A stretch of 64,000 nucleotides of DNA from Clostridium jeddahitimonense (GTDB taxonomy: Bacteria > Bacillota > Clostridia > Clostridiales > Clostridiaceae): assembly GCA_000753455.2 (NCBI GenBank), contig LM994670.1, forward strand, positions 1,511,874-1,575,873. The letters are read 5' to 3'. The notes under the pieces were generated by a model. It was not told where the DNA came from, did not search any database, and saw only the letters and a program-made list of their open reading frames with translations. The position numbers and the translations under genes were made by a program. This document shows, in pieces, positions 22,846 through 31,210 of this stretch. Every line of letters begins with the position of its first letter. Within the stretch, counting starts at the first letter, position 1.

Positions 22846-23538
22846 ATGTTGAAAATTATAGGTCTTAGAAAGACTTTTGGGGATAATGAAGTTTTAAAAG
22901 GAATAGATTTAGAGGTGAATAAAGGAGAAATAGTAGTAATAGTAGGACCATCAGGAGGCGGGAAAACAACATTAGTAAGAGCCATAAATGGGTTAGAAAC
23001 TTGTGAAGAAGGAAAGATAGTAATAAATAAAAATACATTTTGTGAAAATGGAAGATATGCATGCAAAGAAGTATTAAAAGAAATAAGAAAAGATATAGGA
23101 TTAGTTTTTCAAGGGTTTAACCTTTTTCCGCATAAATCAGTGTTAGATAATTTAATTGAGGCACCTATTAGAGTGCTTAAAGAGGATAGAGAATTAGCTA
23201 TAAAGAAAGCTAATGATATATTGGAGTTTTTAGGACTTGAAGATAAAAGTACTTCTTATCCCTGTGAGTTATCAGGAGGGCAGAGACAAAGGGTGGCTAT
23301 TGGACGAGCTTTAGCTTTAAATCCTAAGATTATGTGCTTTGATGAACCTACATCAGCTTTAGATCCATCATTAACTAAGGATGTTGCTAATTTAATTAAA
23401 AGTCTTGGAGATGAAGGAATGGCTATACTTATTATTACTCATGATATGGATTTTGCAAAATTGGTATCAGATAAAATTGTATCAATGGATAATGGCAAAA
23501 TTTTAAACAAACATATATATGAAATATCCTCTTCTTAA
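22846..23538 (+). CDS. polar amino-acid ABC transporter, ATP-binding protein
   Basis: A 230-residue ATPase: Walker A GPSGGGKTT (about 36-44), Q-loop LVFQGFNLFPH, signature LSGGQRQRVAIGRAL (about 142-156), Walker B IMCFDEPTSALDP and the switch His in LIITHDMDF. The Walker A has GPSGGGKTT instead of the common GPSGSGKTT. Slightly shorter than usual GlnQ/HisP (about 240). Last gene of the transporter operon, closed by a bidirectional hairpin. Confidence 0.94.
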   Translation: MLKIIGLRKTFGDNEVLKGIDLEVNKGEIVVIVGPSGGGKTTLVRAINGLETCEEGKIVINKNTFCENGRYACKEVLKEIRKDIGLVFQGFNLFPHKSVLDNLIEAPIRVLKEDRELAIKKANDILEFLGLEDKSTSYPCELSGGQRQRVAIGRALALNPKIMCFDEPTSALDPSLTKDVANLIKSLGDEGMAILIITHDMDFAKLVSDKIVSMDNGKILNKHIYEISSS

Positions 23539-23565
23539 CTGACAATCAAAATTATAAATAAGAAA

Positions 23566-23585
23566 GTGCGAATTTTACTTCGCAC
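23566..23585. terminator. bidirectional terminator between convergent genes
   Basis: GTGCGAA (23566-23572) and TTCGCAC (23579-23585), 6-base loop; the minus strand is followed by TTTCTTATTT. It serves the ABC operon and the convergent nuclease-family gene. Confidence 0.75.
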
Positions 23586-23588
23586 CTT

Positions 23589-24371
23589 CTAAGATTTTTT
23601 AAGTCTTATATTAGCTAGTAATGGAAAGTGGTCAGAAGGATATTTTCCGTTTACGCTATCTGTAATTATATCTACATCAACTATTTCTAGTTCTTCACTA
23701 ACAAATATATAATCTATATGGTAACCATTTTCTTTGCCTTTAAAACCTGCACGTGTCGGTTTGTTATATAGTTCGGTATTCTTTTCTTGTACAGCAAAAA
23801 ATGTTTTGTTAAAATACTTACCATTAACAAAGTTTTTTACTACTTTACTTTTAGGGCTTGCATTAAAATCTCCCATAACAATTATTGGCAGTTTGTCCTC
23901 TTTATAATTAGATTCAATAAATTTGCTTAATTTTTTTATACCGTAGTCCCTAGCTTGTGGTAGCAAACAATCAAGATGAGTATTATATACTCTAATATTT
24001 GTATTGTCTTCAAGTTTAAGTTTAGCAGTTGTACAGATTCGTGGATAAAGAGAAAACCAAGGTTGGCTTCCAACTTTATTAGGAGTTTCTGATAACCAAA
24101 TTGTTTTATGATCTTCTATACTATGTTTTTTAGGTATTATTAAGTCATTTCTTTCCGCAAATAACTTTTTGCTCCTAGCTTTACCTATCACATTAAAATC
24201 TTTAGTAAATTCAATAAGATCTTTATGCATCTTATTTGTTAATTCTTGTACTCCAATAATGTCACAATTGTATTTGAACATTATTTCTTTAACAATATCT
24301 TTACGGTTAATCCATCTATTATTTATATCTAAAATGAAATCACTTCTAAGATTAAAAGACATTACTAACAT
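23589..24371 (-). CDS. endonuclease/exonuclease/phosphatase family protein
   Basis: A 260-residue member of the DNase I/EEP fold. Conserved elements in order: N-terminal MSFNLRSD (the metal-binding Asn segment), IIGVQEL with catalytic Glu (about 39), YNTHLDC, IVMGDFNASPKSKVV (Asp and Asn, about 168-175), HIDYIFVS, and the C-terminal SDHFPLLANIRL with the catalytic His. No signal peptide, so it acts in the cytoplasm. Relatives hydrolyse phosphodiesters in nucleic acids, lipids or small molecules; the substrate is not predictable. The ATG has AAGGTGAG upstream. Single-gene unit, divergent from the cell-wall hydrolase. Confidence 0.9.
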   Translation of the reverse strand: MLVMSFNLRSDFILDINNRWINRKDIVKEIMFKYNCDIIGVQELTNKMHKDLIEFTKDFNVIGKARSKKLFAERNDLIIPKKHSIEDHKTIWLSETPNKVGSQPWFSLYPRICTTAKLKLEDNTNIRVYNTHLDCLLPQARDYGIKKLSKFIESNYKEDKLPIIVMGDFNASPKSKVVKNFVNGKYFNKTFFAVQEKNTELYNKPTRAGFKGKENGYHIDYIFVSEELEIVDVDIITDSVNGKYPSDHFPLLANIRLKKS

Positions 24372-24682
24372 TAAATTCTCACCTTTTTCTGTTTATTCTA
24401 CTTAATTTTATTCAATTATTTAACAGCCTATTCAAATGGTTGAATAATGATTTACATTACTATTTTATCATATTTTAATTATTATAATCATTTAATGATA
24501 AATTTCTATTTTTATTACATTTATTTTCCAGAGAGTGATATAATTATTATGAAATAGGGAAATAAATCCTAAATATTTGTTAAATGATGCCGATAAATAG
24601 TAAAAAGTATTTAAAATTAATGGATGAATGTGCTAAAATAAATTGCTGAAATAGTAAGAAGAGTGGAGGATAGGTTCTGTAT
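24372..24682. other. divergent intergenic region with TATTCAA repeats
   Basis: About 310 bases without a gene between the nuclease-family gene (minus) and the cell-wall hydrolase (plus). TATTCAA (24429-24435), four bases, TTGAATA (24440-24446) form a perfect inverted repeat, and a third TATTCAA lies at 24409-24415. These sit just upstream of the nuclease-family start and look like an operator. No strong sigma-A promoter is evident for the plus gene; the rest is A+T-rich and featureless to me. Confidence 0.35.
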
Positions 24683-26236
24683 ATGAATAAGAGTAAAATA
24701 AAAAAAACGATTGCTATATCAGGTGTAATTGGCGGTATGGTTATGCTAAAACCAATTACTGCTCAGGCTTTAGAGAATAATGAAATGCCAACAACTGATC
24801 CTAATGTAGAGAATGTTAATGCTAGAAGTTCTAGTAGGGGACAAGTAACAAATGTGGATGGAACATATTTAAGAATAAGATCAAATCCATCAACTAGCTC
24901 TGAGATTCTTGGAACAATGACTGAAGGGGTGAGTTTTGAAATTATATCATATAGTAATGAGTGGTATAAGATTAAATATAACAGCATTGTTGGATATGTT
25001 CATGGAGATTATGTAGAGGAAGTTAACTCAAGCTCTACAGAAGAAACATTATATTATGGAAAAGTATATAATGCAGCGCCAAATTTAAGAGTTAGAAGCG
25101 GTTCATCATTAAATTCATCTATAATAGGATATGTTGTAGATAATACTACTGTTGCTATAGTTGGAACAGCAGGTGAGTGGTATAAAATTAAGTTTAATGA
25201 TGGTTATGGATATGTTCATAGTGACTATATCTTAGTTAATGGAAATAGCAATGATAATAACAGCGGAAGTGGTGCTGGTGGAGATGATACTATAAGAGAA
25301 ACTGGATATGTATATGATTTAAGTGGATCTTCGTTAAGAGTTCGTAAAGCTCCAAATACAAGCTCTGAAGTTTTAGGTAGTTTATACGAAGGAAATGCTG
25401 TTAATATTATAGGAGAAGAGGGGAATTGGTATAGAATTTCATATAATAATTCTGTAGCATATGTAAGCAAAGACTATGTAACTTTAGAAAAAGTTACAAG
25501 TGATAATAATAGCGGAAGTACAGATAATTCACAAGGGCAAGTTATAAATACAAAAGGGATAGTTATAGATGTTGAAGGCTCAAATTTAAGAGTCAGAAAA
25601 GAAGCCTCAACAGATTCTTTTGTTATAGGTTACCTATTAAACAATACTATAGTAGAAATACAAGAAAGAGTAGGTAATTGGTACAAGATAGTATTCAAAG
25701 ATTCAGTAGGTTATGTAAGTGCTGATTATATTAGTTTGAATTTAGAAGATAATTCAGGGAATACTAGTGCTGGGGATACTGTAAATAATGAAGCTTATAA
25801 TATAATTTTAGATTCTATGAAAGCTCAAATAGGAGCTCCATATGTATGGGGAGGAGCTGGTGAGTTTCTAACAACAGAATTTTTAAATGAACTAAAAAAT
25901 AGATTTCCAGCAGATACTGCTCAAGGAGAATATGACCATGCTGAAGGTTTTGTAGATATGGGATATAGGGCATTTGACTGCTCAGGTCTTATTTATTGGG
26001 CATTTAGACAAGCAGGTATTAATGTAGGAAGAACAACTTACGATCAAATTAATAATGGAGTAGAAGTATCATTAAATGATGTTATTCCTGGAGATTTAAT
26101 TTTTGCATCAGATTTAGGACATGTTGGTATGTATATTGGAGATGGTAAGTGGATTGAATCTGCTTATACAGGAGATACTGTTAGAATAAGTAATGTTCCA
26201 TGGGGATATGTAAGCAGAGCTAGAAGAATATTATAG
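24683..26236 (+). CDS. secreted cell-wall hydrolase with four SH3 domains and NlpC/P60 domain
   Basis: A 517-residue exported protein. The signal peptide covers about the first 31 residues, cleaved near AQALEN. Four bacterial SH3 repeats follow at about 53-115, 123-183, 206-265 and 286-350, each with the LR(I/V)R-S/K motif and W-Y-K-I-K; these bind peptidoglycan. The C-terminal NlpC/P60 peptidase has YVWGG (about 385), FDCSGLIYWAF with the catalytic Cys (about 433) and DLGHVGMYIG with the catalytic His (about 479). Between YVWGG and DCSG there is an insertion of about 45 residues, much longer than the usual handful. The role is likely cleavage of D-gamma-glutamyl-diamino-acid bonds. GGAGGA lies rather far (about 13 bases) from the ATG. 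Confidence 0.93.
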   Translation: MNKSKIKKTIAISGVIGGMVMLKPITAQALENNEMPTTDPNVENVNARSSSRGQVTNVDGTYLRIRSNPSTSSEILGTMTEGVSFEIISYSNEWYKIKYNSIVGYVHGDYVEEVNSSSTEETLYYGKVYNAAPNLRVRSGSSLNSSIIGYVVDNTTVAIVGTAGEWYKIKFNDGYGYVHSDYILVNGNSNDNNSGSGAGGDDTIRETGYVYDLSGSSLRVRKAPNTSSEVLGSLYEGNAVNIIGEEGNWYRISYNNSVAYVSKDYVTLEKVTSDNNSGSTDNSQGQVINTKGIVIDVEGSNLRVRKEASTDSFVIGYLLNNTIVEIQERVGNWYKIVFKDSVGYVSADYISLNLEDNSGNTSAGDTVNNEAYNIILDSMKAQIGAPYVWGGAGEFLTTEFLNELKNRFPADTAQGEYDHAEGFVDMGYRAFDCSGLIYWAFRQAGINVGRTTYDQINNGVEVSLNDVIPGDLIFASDLGHVGMYIGDGKWIESAYTGDTVRISNVPWGYVSRARRIL

Positions 26237-26266
26237 AAAAGTGCGCATAAAGCGCACTTTTTATGT
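26237..26266. terminator. terminator after the cell-wall hydrolase
   Basis: AAAAGTGCGC (26237-26246) and GCGCACTTTT (26252-26261), 5-base loop, T-rich 3' side. It also lies at the end of the convergent membrane-protein gene. Confidence 0.9.
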
Positions 26267-26272
26267 TTTAAA

Positions 26273-26767
26273 TTATTTTCTAAACAGAAGTATTCCTGTT
26301 TTTATTAATAAGCAAAATCCACCTATTATTGAACTGAATATAAGTAGTGTTTTAAATAATGAAGTTGGTAAAAATCTCATTTTTAAAGATAAAAAAATAG
26401 ATATACTAACAATTGAAAATCCTATGATTATAAGAAGATAGCCTAAAGGTGATTTTTTATTTAGAAAAATAATTCCTACACCAAGTAATAATAAAATAGA
26501 TGAAGTTGCAAAATTAGCACCACCACTTAAGGAGTTTCCAAAAATAATTGGTGTGTAGACAACTATGTTCTTTAGCAAATTAAATATACCCCAAAATATT
26601 AACAATGCTCCTAGAATTATAGGAGAAAATCTATAATTTCTACTATTTGAAAATTTTAAAGGTTTAATGCGTAATAAGGGGAATTGCCTCTTAAATATTA
26701 TATTACAACTGTTTTTATAAAACTTAGGCCTTGGAGTATATTTAATAGATTTTTTTCGATACCTCAA
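26273..26767 (-). CDS. hypothetical four-helix membrane protein
   Basis: A 164-residue protein I do not recognise. The first 45 residues are basic and polar (MRYRKKSIKYTPRPKFYKN...), then four hydrophobic segments follow, at about 49-67, 80-102, 107-126 and 137-160, one with LLLLGVGIIFL. The start is a TTG with AGGAG eight bases upstream; no in-frame ATG fits. The overlapping plus-strand frame here has no binding site of its own. The basic N terminus would be cytoplasmic. It is a single gene, convergent with the cell-wall hydrolase. Confidence 0.7.
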   Translation of the reverse strand: MRYRKKSIKYTPRPKFYKNSCNIIFKRQFPLLRIKPLKFSNSRNYRFSPIILGALLIFWGIFNLLKNIVVYTPIIFGNSLSGGANFATSSILLLLGVGIIFLNKKSPLGYLLIIIGFSIVSISIFLSLKMRFLPTSLFKTLLIFSSIIGGFCLLIKTGILLFRK

Positions 26768-26990
26768 AAATACATCTCCTAAAATAAAAAGTAATCATTA
26801 TTATTATATGAAATTAATTTTAAGCTGTGATAAAACTTTAAGTATATATAGAGTTTTTATAAGAAAATATAATTAATTTTAGCCTGAAAATTAAGGGGTA
26901 TAATAGATTTTGCAAGAATATGAATTAAATATTAAATTTAGAATATAAATTTAATATAGGAAATAATAATTTTTAGTTAGGTGATTTTAA

Positions 26991-27398
26991 ATGAAGGAAG
27001 GTACTTGGTATAGAATTAAGTACTCAATAGGTTATGTTTTTGAAAAAAGTAAGCTAGTGATAACTATTCCTGTAGGAATATTAGATTCTACTAAAGATAA
27101 TTTTGAGAAAAATATAAAGTTAATGGATATAGGTCCTTATATAGCCCTGCCGAGTGAAGCTATAAGCATAGGTGAAAGCTGTAGGGATAATATATCGAGA
27201 GTTCTTAATGAATCACCAGAGGATGCAATTATAATAATTGATAAAATAATAGATGGCAAAACAGGAGAAATATTAGAAGAAATATGTGGTGAAGCAAAGG
27301 AACTGTATGATTCAGAAAAGATTTACTTACAAAAGGAATATGTATTAAAAAATATAGATGAATTTAATGACAATATTGATCAGTATAATTTTGAATAA
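26991..27398 (+). CDS. hypothetical protein upstream of the large AAA+ protein
   Basis: A 135-residue protein I do not recognise. It has no signal peptide or membrane segment, is acidic in its C-terminal half (GEILEEICGEAKELYDSEKIYLQKEY) and probably helical there. The ATG has TAGGTGA upstream. A hairpin and a separate promoter lie between it and the AAA+ gene 190 bases downstream, so it is a neighbour, not clearly an operon partner; a functional link is possible because both lack other neighbours on the strand. Confidence 0.65.
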   Translation: MKEGTWYRIKYSIGYVFEKSKLVITIPVGILDSTKDNFEKNIKLMDIGPYIALPSEAISIGESCRDNISRVLNESPEDAIIIIDKIIDGKTGEILEEICGEAKELYDSEKIYLQKEYVLKNIDEFNDNIDQYNFE

Positions 27399-27416
27399 AA
27401 GTTTTAAAGATTATTA

Positions 27417-27464
27417 AAGCATGATATGTGAGACTCAGGTCTTATATATTGTGCCTTTTATTAT
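27417..27464 (+). terminator. probable terminator after the 135-residue gene
   Basis: An imperfect stem around GAGAC-TCAG-GTCT (27430-27443), extended by ATAT and GCA/TGC pairs, followed by CTTTTATTATG. Imperfect but well placed. Confidence 0.5.
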
Positions 27465-27465
27465 G

Positions 27466-27494
27466 TTGACAATTTTAATATTAATTAATATAAT
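27466..27494 (+). promoter_or_regulatory. consensus sigma-A promoter of the AAA+ gene
   Basis: TTGACA (27466-27471), 17-base spacer, TATAAT (27489-27494): an exact consensus. Transcript start near 27501, giving a 5' leader of about 90 bases. This predicts strong constitutive transcription of the AAA+ gene. Confidence 0.85.
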
Positions 27495-27590
27495 TGCTTA
27501 AATAGAAAAATAGGCGTTTGGAAAGACTGTATTATTTTTCTAATAAATAGTTTTATTAAACTTAATAACAAAAGAAATAATAAGCAAAGG

Positions 27591-30500
27591 ATGATGAGAA
27601 GTTTGAGTAACATAGATATATTTAAAAATATTGAAGAAAAGCTTAATAATGAATTTATAGGGCAAAATAATTTTTTTAGTAAGTTATGTAATTACTTTAG
27701 GGAAAAGATAAGTAATGATGAAAAAGGGATTTTATTATTAGTTGGAAGTAAAGATACATTTAAAAAGGCTAGCGTAAGATTTATATTCCAAGAGCTTAAA
27801 GAAAATAAGATTATAGAAAATGGAGAAGTAGAGGATATAGATTTATCAGAGTATAGTTTTAAGTTAGGATATAATGCTTTCTTAACAGATCTTTATGAAA
27901 AATTAAATAACGATTCTAAATGCATAATATTTAAAAATATTGATATGGCATCGGAAGAAATTTTAGCTCTTCTTTCTAAGATAAGACCTAATAGTTGTTT
28001 ACCTTTAAAAAGTGAATATATATTAAAAAATAAGTTTATGATAGAGGCAGAAGCTAATGACAGTGATGAAAAGATAAATGCTTTCTTATGTCACAATAAA
28101 TTTTTTGTATTTGTTTATAATAATGACAATGATGATAAGTTTAACCAAATAAAAGATAAATATTTAAAAAATAGCGAAGAAATATTTTATACAAAGGATT
28201 TAACTAAAGAAGAAAGAGATTTAGTTATTAAAGCAGAGACAATAAGAGAAATAAGAAAAATACAAAATGAATTTAACATAGATATAATATTAGAAATAAA
28301 GGAAGAATCAAGTAAGGCTGATGATTATTTATTATGTTCATATCTACAAGATTTCTTTATTGAAGATGTTAATTTTGATGTGAAGCAATACGTTTCTTAT
28401 AAAGTGTACAAACCACTTAGAAATCTTATAAATAATCAAGAACTTCAAAATGAAAATAAAATTTTAATTTATGTAGAAGAAAATGAAATATATTGTAAGA
28501 CTAATGATGAAGTATATAAATTAAGTGATTACTCTATTCCTACTTTAGAAGAGGCTAGATATAAGTTAGATTCAATTATAGGTATAGATGAGTTAAAGGA
28601 ATTTATACAAAATGTTGAAAATAACTATAAGGTTCAAGAAATAAGAGAAAGGTTAGGACTTAAGTCTTCTATGCCATCTCTTAATATGATATTTGCAGGT
28701 AATGCAGGTACTGGAAAAACTAATGCTGCAAGAGTAACTTTTGAATATTTAAATGCATTAGGTATAATAAAAAAAGGCGTATTTAGAGAAGTTAGTAAAG
28801 CTGACTTTATAACAGAAAATCCTAGTGATGCGGCAAAGAGAACTAATGATATTATAAACTCGGCTTTAGGAGGCGTACTATTTATCGATGAAGCTTATTC
28901 ATTATGTCAAGATGAAAATGACAAAGTTGGTAAGGAAATAGTAGATGCGTTATTAAAGGGAATTGAAGATAATAGAGATAATTTGATAGTGATTATTGCT
29001 GGATACGAAAAAGATATTGAAAAGTTCTTAAAGTACAACCAAGGATTATCTTCAAGATTCCCAAATACGATTCATTTCCATGATTATGATCCTAAACAAA
29101 TGTATGCTATAGCTGTAAATATTGCGAAATCTAAAGGATATACAATATCAGAAAAAGCTAAAAGTGGGCTAATAGATTTATTTACTAAAAATCAATTAAT
29201 AGGTAAAAATGATTTAGGAAATGCAAGATTTGTTAGAAATATAGTAGAGAACGCAATTTTAGATGCATCTAAGAAGTACCTAACTAATAAAGAGAGAGAA
29301 ATAGACGTATTAGAAAGAGATAACTTTAACTTTAAAGCTAAAGCTAAGTTTAATTTAGAAGAAAAGTTAAAAGGAATAATAGGACTTGATGAAGTAAAAG
29401 ATCTTTTAAGAAGTCAGTATAAATTATTAGTTGCTCAAGAAAAAAGAAAGTCAGTTGGTGTTAATACAAAAATTGAACAAAATTTAAATATGGTATTTGC
29501 AGGTAATCCAGGCACAGGCAAAACTAGTATAGCTAGACTTGTAGCAGAAATGCTTAATAGCATGGGACTACTAAAGGGTGGACAGCTCGTAGAAACTGAT
29601 AGATCAAGTTTTGTATCAGATATACCTGGTCAAACAGCTAAGAAAACTGAAGAAAAGTTTAAAGAGGCTATTGGAGGAATTCTATTTATTGATGAAGCAT
29701 ATACACTTGCTAATGATGATTTAGGAAGAGAGGCAGTGGAAACTTTACTTAAGTTAATAGAAGACTATTCAAAAGAAGTAATAGTGATCTTAGCTGGATA
29801 TGAAGAGGAAATGGAAGATTTCTTCGATGTTAATATTGGATTAAAATCAAGATTCCCATTATGGACTACATTCCAAGATTATAATCCAAATGAGCTGCTA
29901 GAAATGTCTATAAAGCTTATTGAATCAAGTGGATTTAAACTTTCTAAAAATGCATATGTAGCATTAAAGAATAGTTTTGTTGATATTTATAAAAATTCTG
30001 ATGCAACTTCAGGAAATGGTAGAATGGTTAGAAACTATGTAGAAAGGCTAATAAGAAATCAAAGTATAAGAATTGCAGAAGAAGATATAAGTGTTTATGA
30101 GATGAACTTAATTACTACTAAGGATATAGAGAAGATAAATGTATCTGATTATGATAATAAGTTTAATTTAGATAAGAAGTTAGACGGGGTTATATCTAAT
30201 GAAAATGCAAAGAACTTTTTAAAAGAACAGTATAAGTTTATGAAGGTTATGGCTAGAAAGAAGAGATTAGGAATGGCCACAGACCTAAATAAATATATGA
30301 ATATAATTGCTATGGGTTCTGAAGGAACAGGTAAAAAAAGAACTTTTAATATATATACAGAAATGCTATACAATTTAGGTATTGTTAAGTCGAAAAATAT
30401 GATTGTAATTGATAAGTATGATATAGTTAATAGCTTTAAGAATGGACGTAAGGTTGATGAAGTATTTAGTAAATATGTTGGAAAGGTAGTTTTCGTACAA

Positions 30501-30968
30501 AATGCTGACCTTTTATTAGAAGAAGAAAATCATAAAGAGATAATAAACAGCTTAATTAAATTTATTGATAGCAATTATAGTAAGCTAATTATAGTTTTAT
30601 CTGGTGATAAAATAGGTATTAGAAACTTAATACAAACAAATGAAGCTTTAAGCTATAGATTCCCTGTAAAAGTAGAATTTAAAGATTATAAGATTGATGA
30701 ACTTTTAAAGATAGCTTTAACTACATTAATGATAAAAGGATATAATCTAAATGATGAAGCTAAAGAAAAATTAGAAGAAACTTTAATAGAGATTTATGCT
30801 GATAGTGAAGTGATATTAAAAAATGGATTATTAATAAATCAATTCTTAGATTGTTTAATAAGAACTCAAAGCGTAAGAATTTGTGATGAAAACTTTAATA
30901 ATAAAGAAATTAATATAATTACTATTGAAGATATTGAAAAGAGCAAATATAAATTTTTATTAATATAA
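27591..30968 (+). CDS. giant multi-module AAA+ ATPase (CbxX/SpoVK type)
   Basis: A 1125-residue cytoplasmic protein with repeated CbxX/CfqX-like AAA+ modules. An N-terminal module is degenerate (LLLVGSKDTFKKA at about 48-60, no Walker B acid pair). Module two is intact: GNAGTGKTN (about 370), FIDEAYSLC (about 427), IAGYEKDIEKFL. Module three is intact: GNPGTGKTS (about 637), LFIDEAYTL (about 698), LAGYEEEMEDF. Module four is degenerate: GSEGTGKKR (about 908) and FVQNADLLLEE in place of Walker B. Both intact modules keep the sensor RFPN/RFPLW region. Relatives (CbbX, SpoVK, EccA N-terminal partner) remodel protein complexes. The start is uncertain: ATG 27591, ATG 27594 or TTG 27603. Target unknown. 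Confidence 0.88.
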   Translation: MMRSLSNIDIFKNIEEKLNNEFIGQNNFFSKLCNYFREKISNDEKGILLLVGSKDTFKKASVRFIFQELKENKIIENGEVEDIDLSEYSFKLGYNAFLTDLYEKLNNDSKCIIFKNIDMASEEILALLSKIRPNSCLPLKSEYILKNKFMIEAEANDSDEKINAFLCHNKFFVFVYNNDNDDKFNQIKDKYLKNSEEIFYTKDLTKEERDLVIKAETIREIRKIQNEFNIDIILEIKEESSKADDYLLCSYLQDFFIEDVNFDVKQYVSYKVYKPLRNLINNQELQNENKILIYVEENEIYCKTNDEVYKLSDYSIPTLEEARYKLDSIIGIDELKEFIQNVENNYKVQEIRERLGLKSSMPSLNMIFAGNAGTGKTNAARVTFEYLNALGIIKKGVFREVSKADFITENPSDAAKRTNDIINSALGGVLFIDEAYSLCQDENDKVGKEIVDALLKGIEDNRDNLIVIIAGYEKDIEKFLKYNQGLSSRFPNTIHFHDYDPKQMYAIAVNIAKSKGYTISEKAKSGLIDLFTKNQLIGKNDLGNARFVRNIVENAILDASKKYLTNKEREIDVLERDNFNFKAKAKFNLEEKLKGIIGLDEVKDLLRSQYKLLVAQEKRKSVGVNTKIEQNLNMVFAGNPGTGKTSIARLVAEMLNSMGLLKGGQLVETDRSSFVSDIPGQTAKKTEEKFKEAIGGILFIDEAYTLANDDLGREAVETLLKLIEDYSKEVIVILAGYEEEMEDFFDVNIGLKSRFPLWTTFQDYNPNELLEMSIKLIESSGFKLSKNAYVALKNSFVDIYKNSDATSGNGRMVRNYVERLIRNQSIRIAEEDISVYEMNLITTKDIEKINVSDYDNKFNLDKKLDGVISNENAKNFLKEQYKFMKVMARKKRLGMATDLNKYMNIIAMGSEGTGKKRTFNIYTEMLYNLGIVKSKNMIVIDKYDIVNSFKNGRKVDEVFSKYVGKVVFVQNADLLLEEENHKEIINSLIKFIDSNYSKLIIVLSGDKIGIRNLIQTNEALSYRFPVKVEFKDYKIDELLKIALTTLMIKGYNLNDEAKEKLEETLIEIYADSEVILKNGLLINQFLDCLIRTQSVRICDENFNNKEINIITIEDIEKSKYKFLLI

Positions 30969-31013
30969 CTTATAAGAGTAGAAAAAGAAGAATAGCTAGC
31001 AATTAATATAGAA

Positions 31014-31060
31014 AAGGTTGTATCTAAATTATATTTATTTAGTTTAGATATGGCCTTTTT
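31014..31060 (+). terminator. terminator of the AAA+ gene
   Basis: AAGGTTGTATCTAAA (31014-31028) pairs along 15 positions (three G-T) with TTTAGATATGGCCTT (31043-31057), then TTT. Confidence 0.88.
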
Positions 31061-31210
31061 GATTTATATTTAAAAAATGGAATAAATATGCAGTAAAAAG
31101 AGGAGAAAATGATAAAATATAGAATTATTTAAGTATTATTCTAATATGAATGGTATATATAGCTTAGAATAAAAAAACTCTATGTATAAATATAAAAAGG
31201 AAGGTGAGCT

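Noticed and set aside
26241..26441. Plus-strand 66-codon frame
   Set aside because: It lies opposite the four-helix membrane protein gene, begins within the terminator of the cell-wall hydrolase and has no ribosome binding site.
31109..31132. Tiny frame (MIKYRII) with a GAGGAG site before the APC permease
   Set aside because: Seven codons without a regulatory codon run or a linked terminator; likely chance in A+T-rich DNA.
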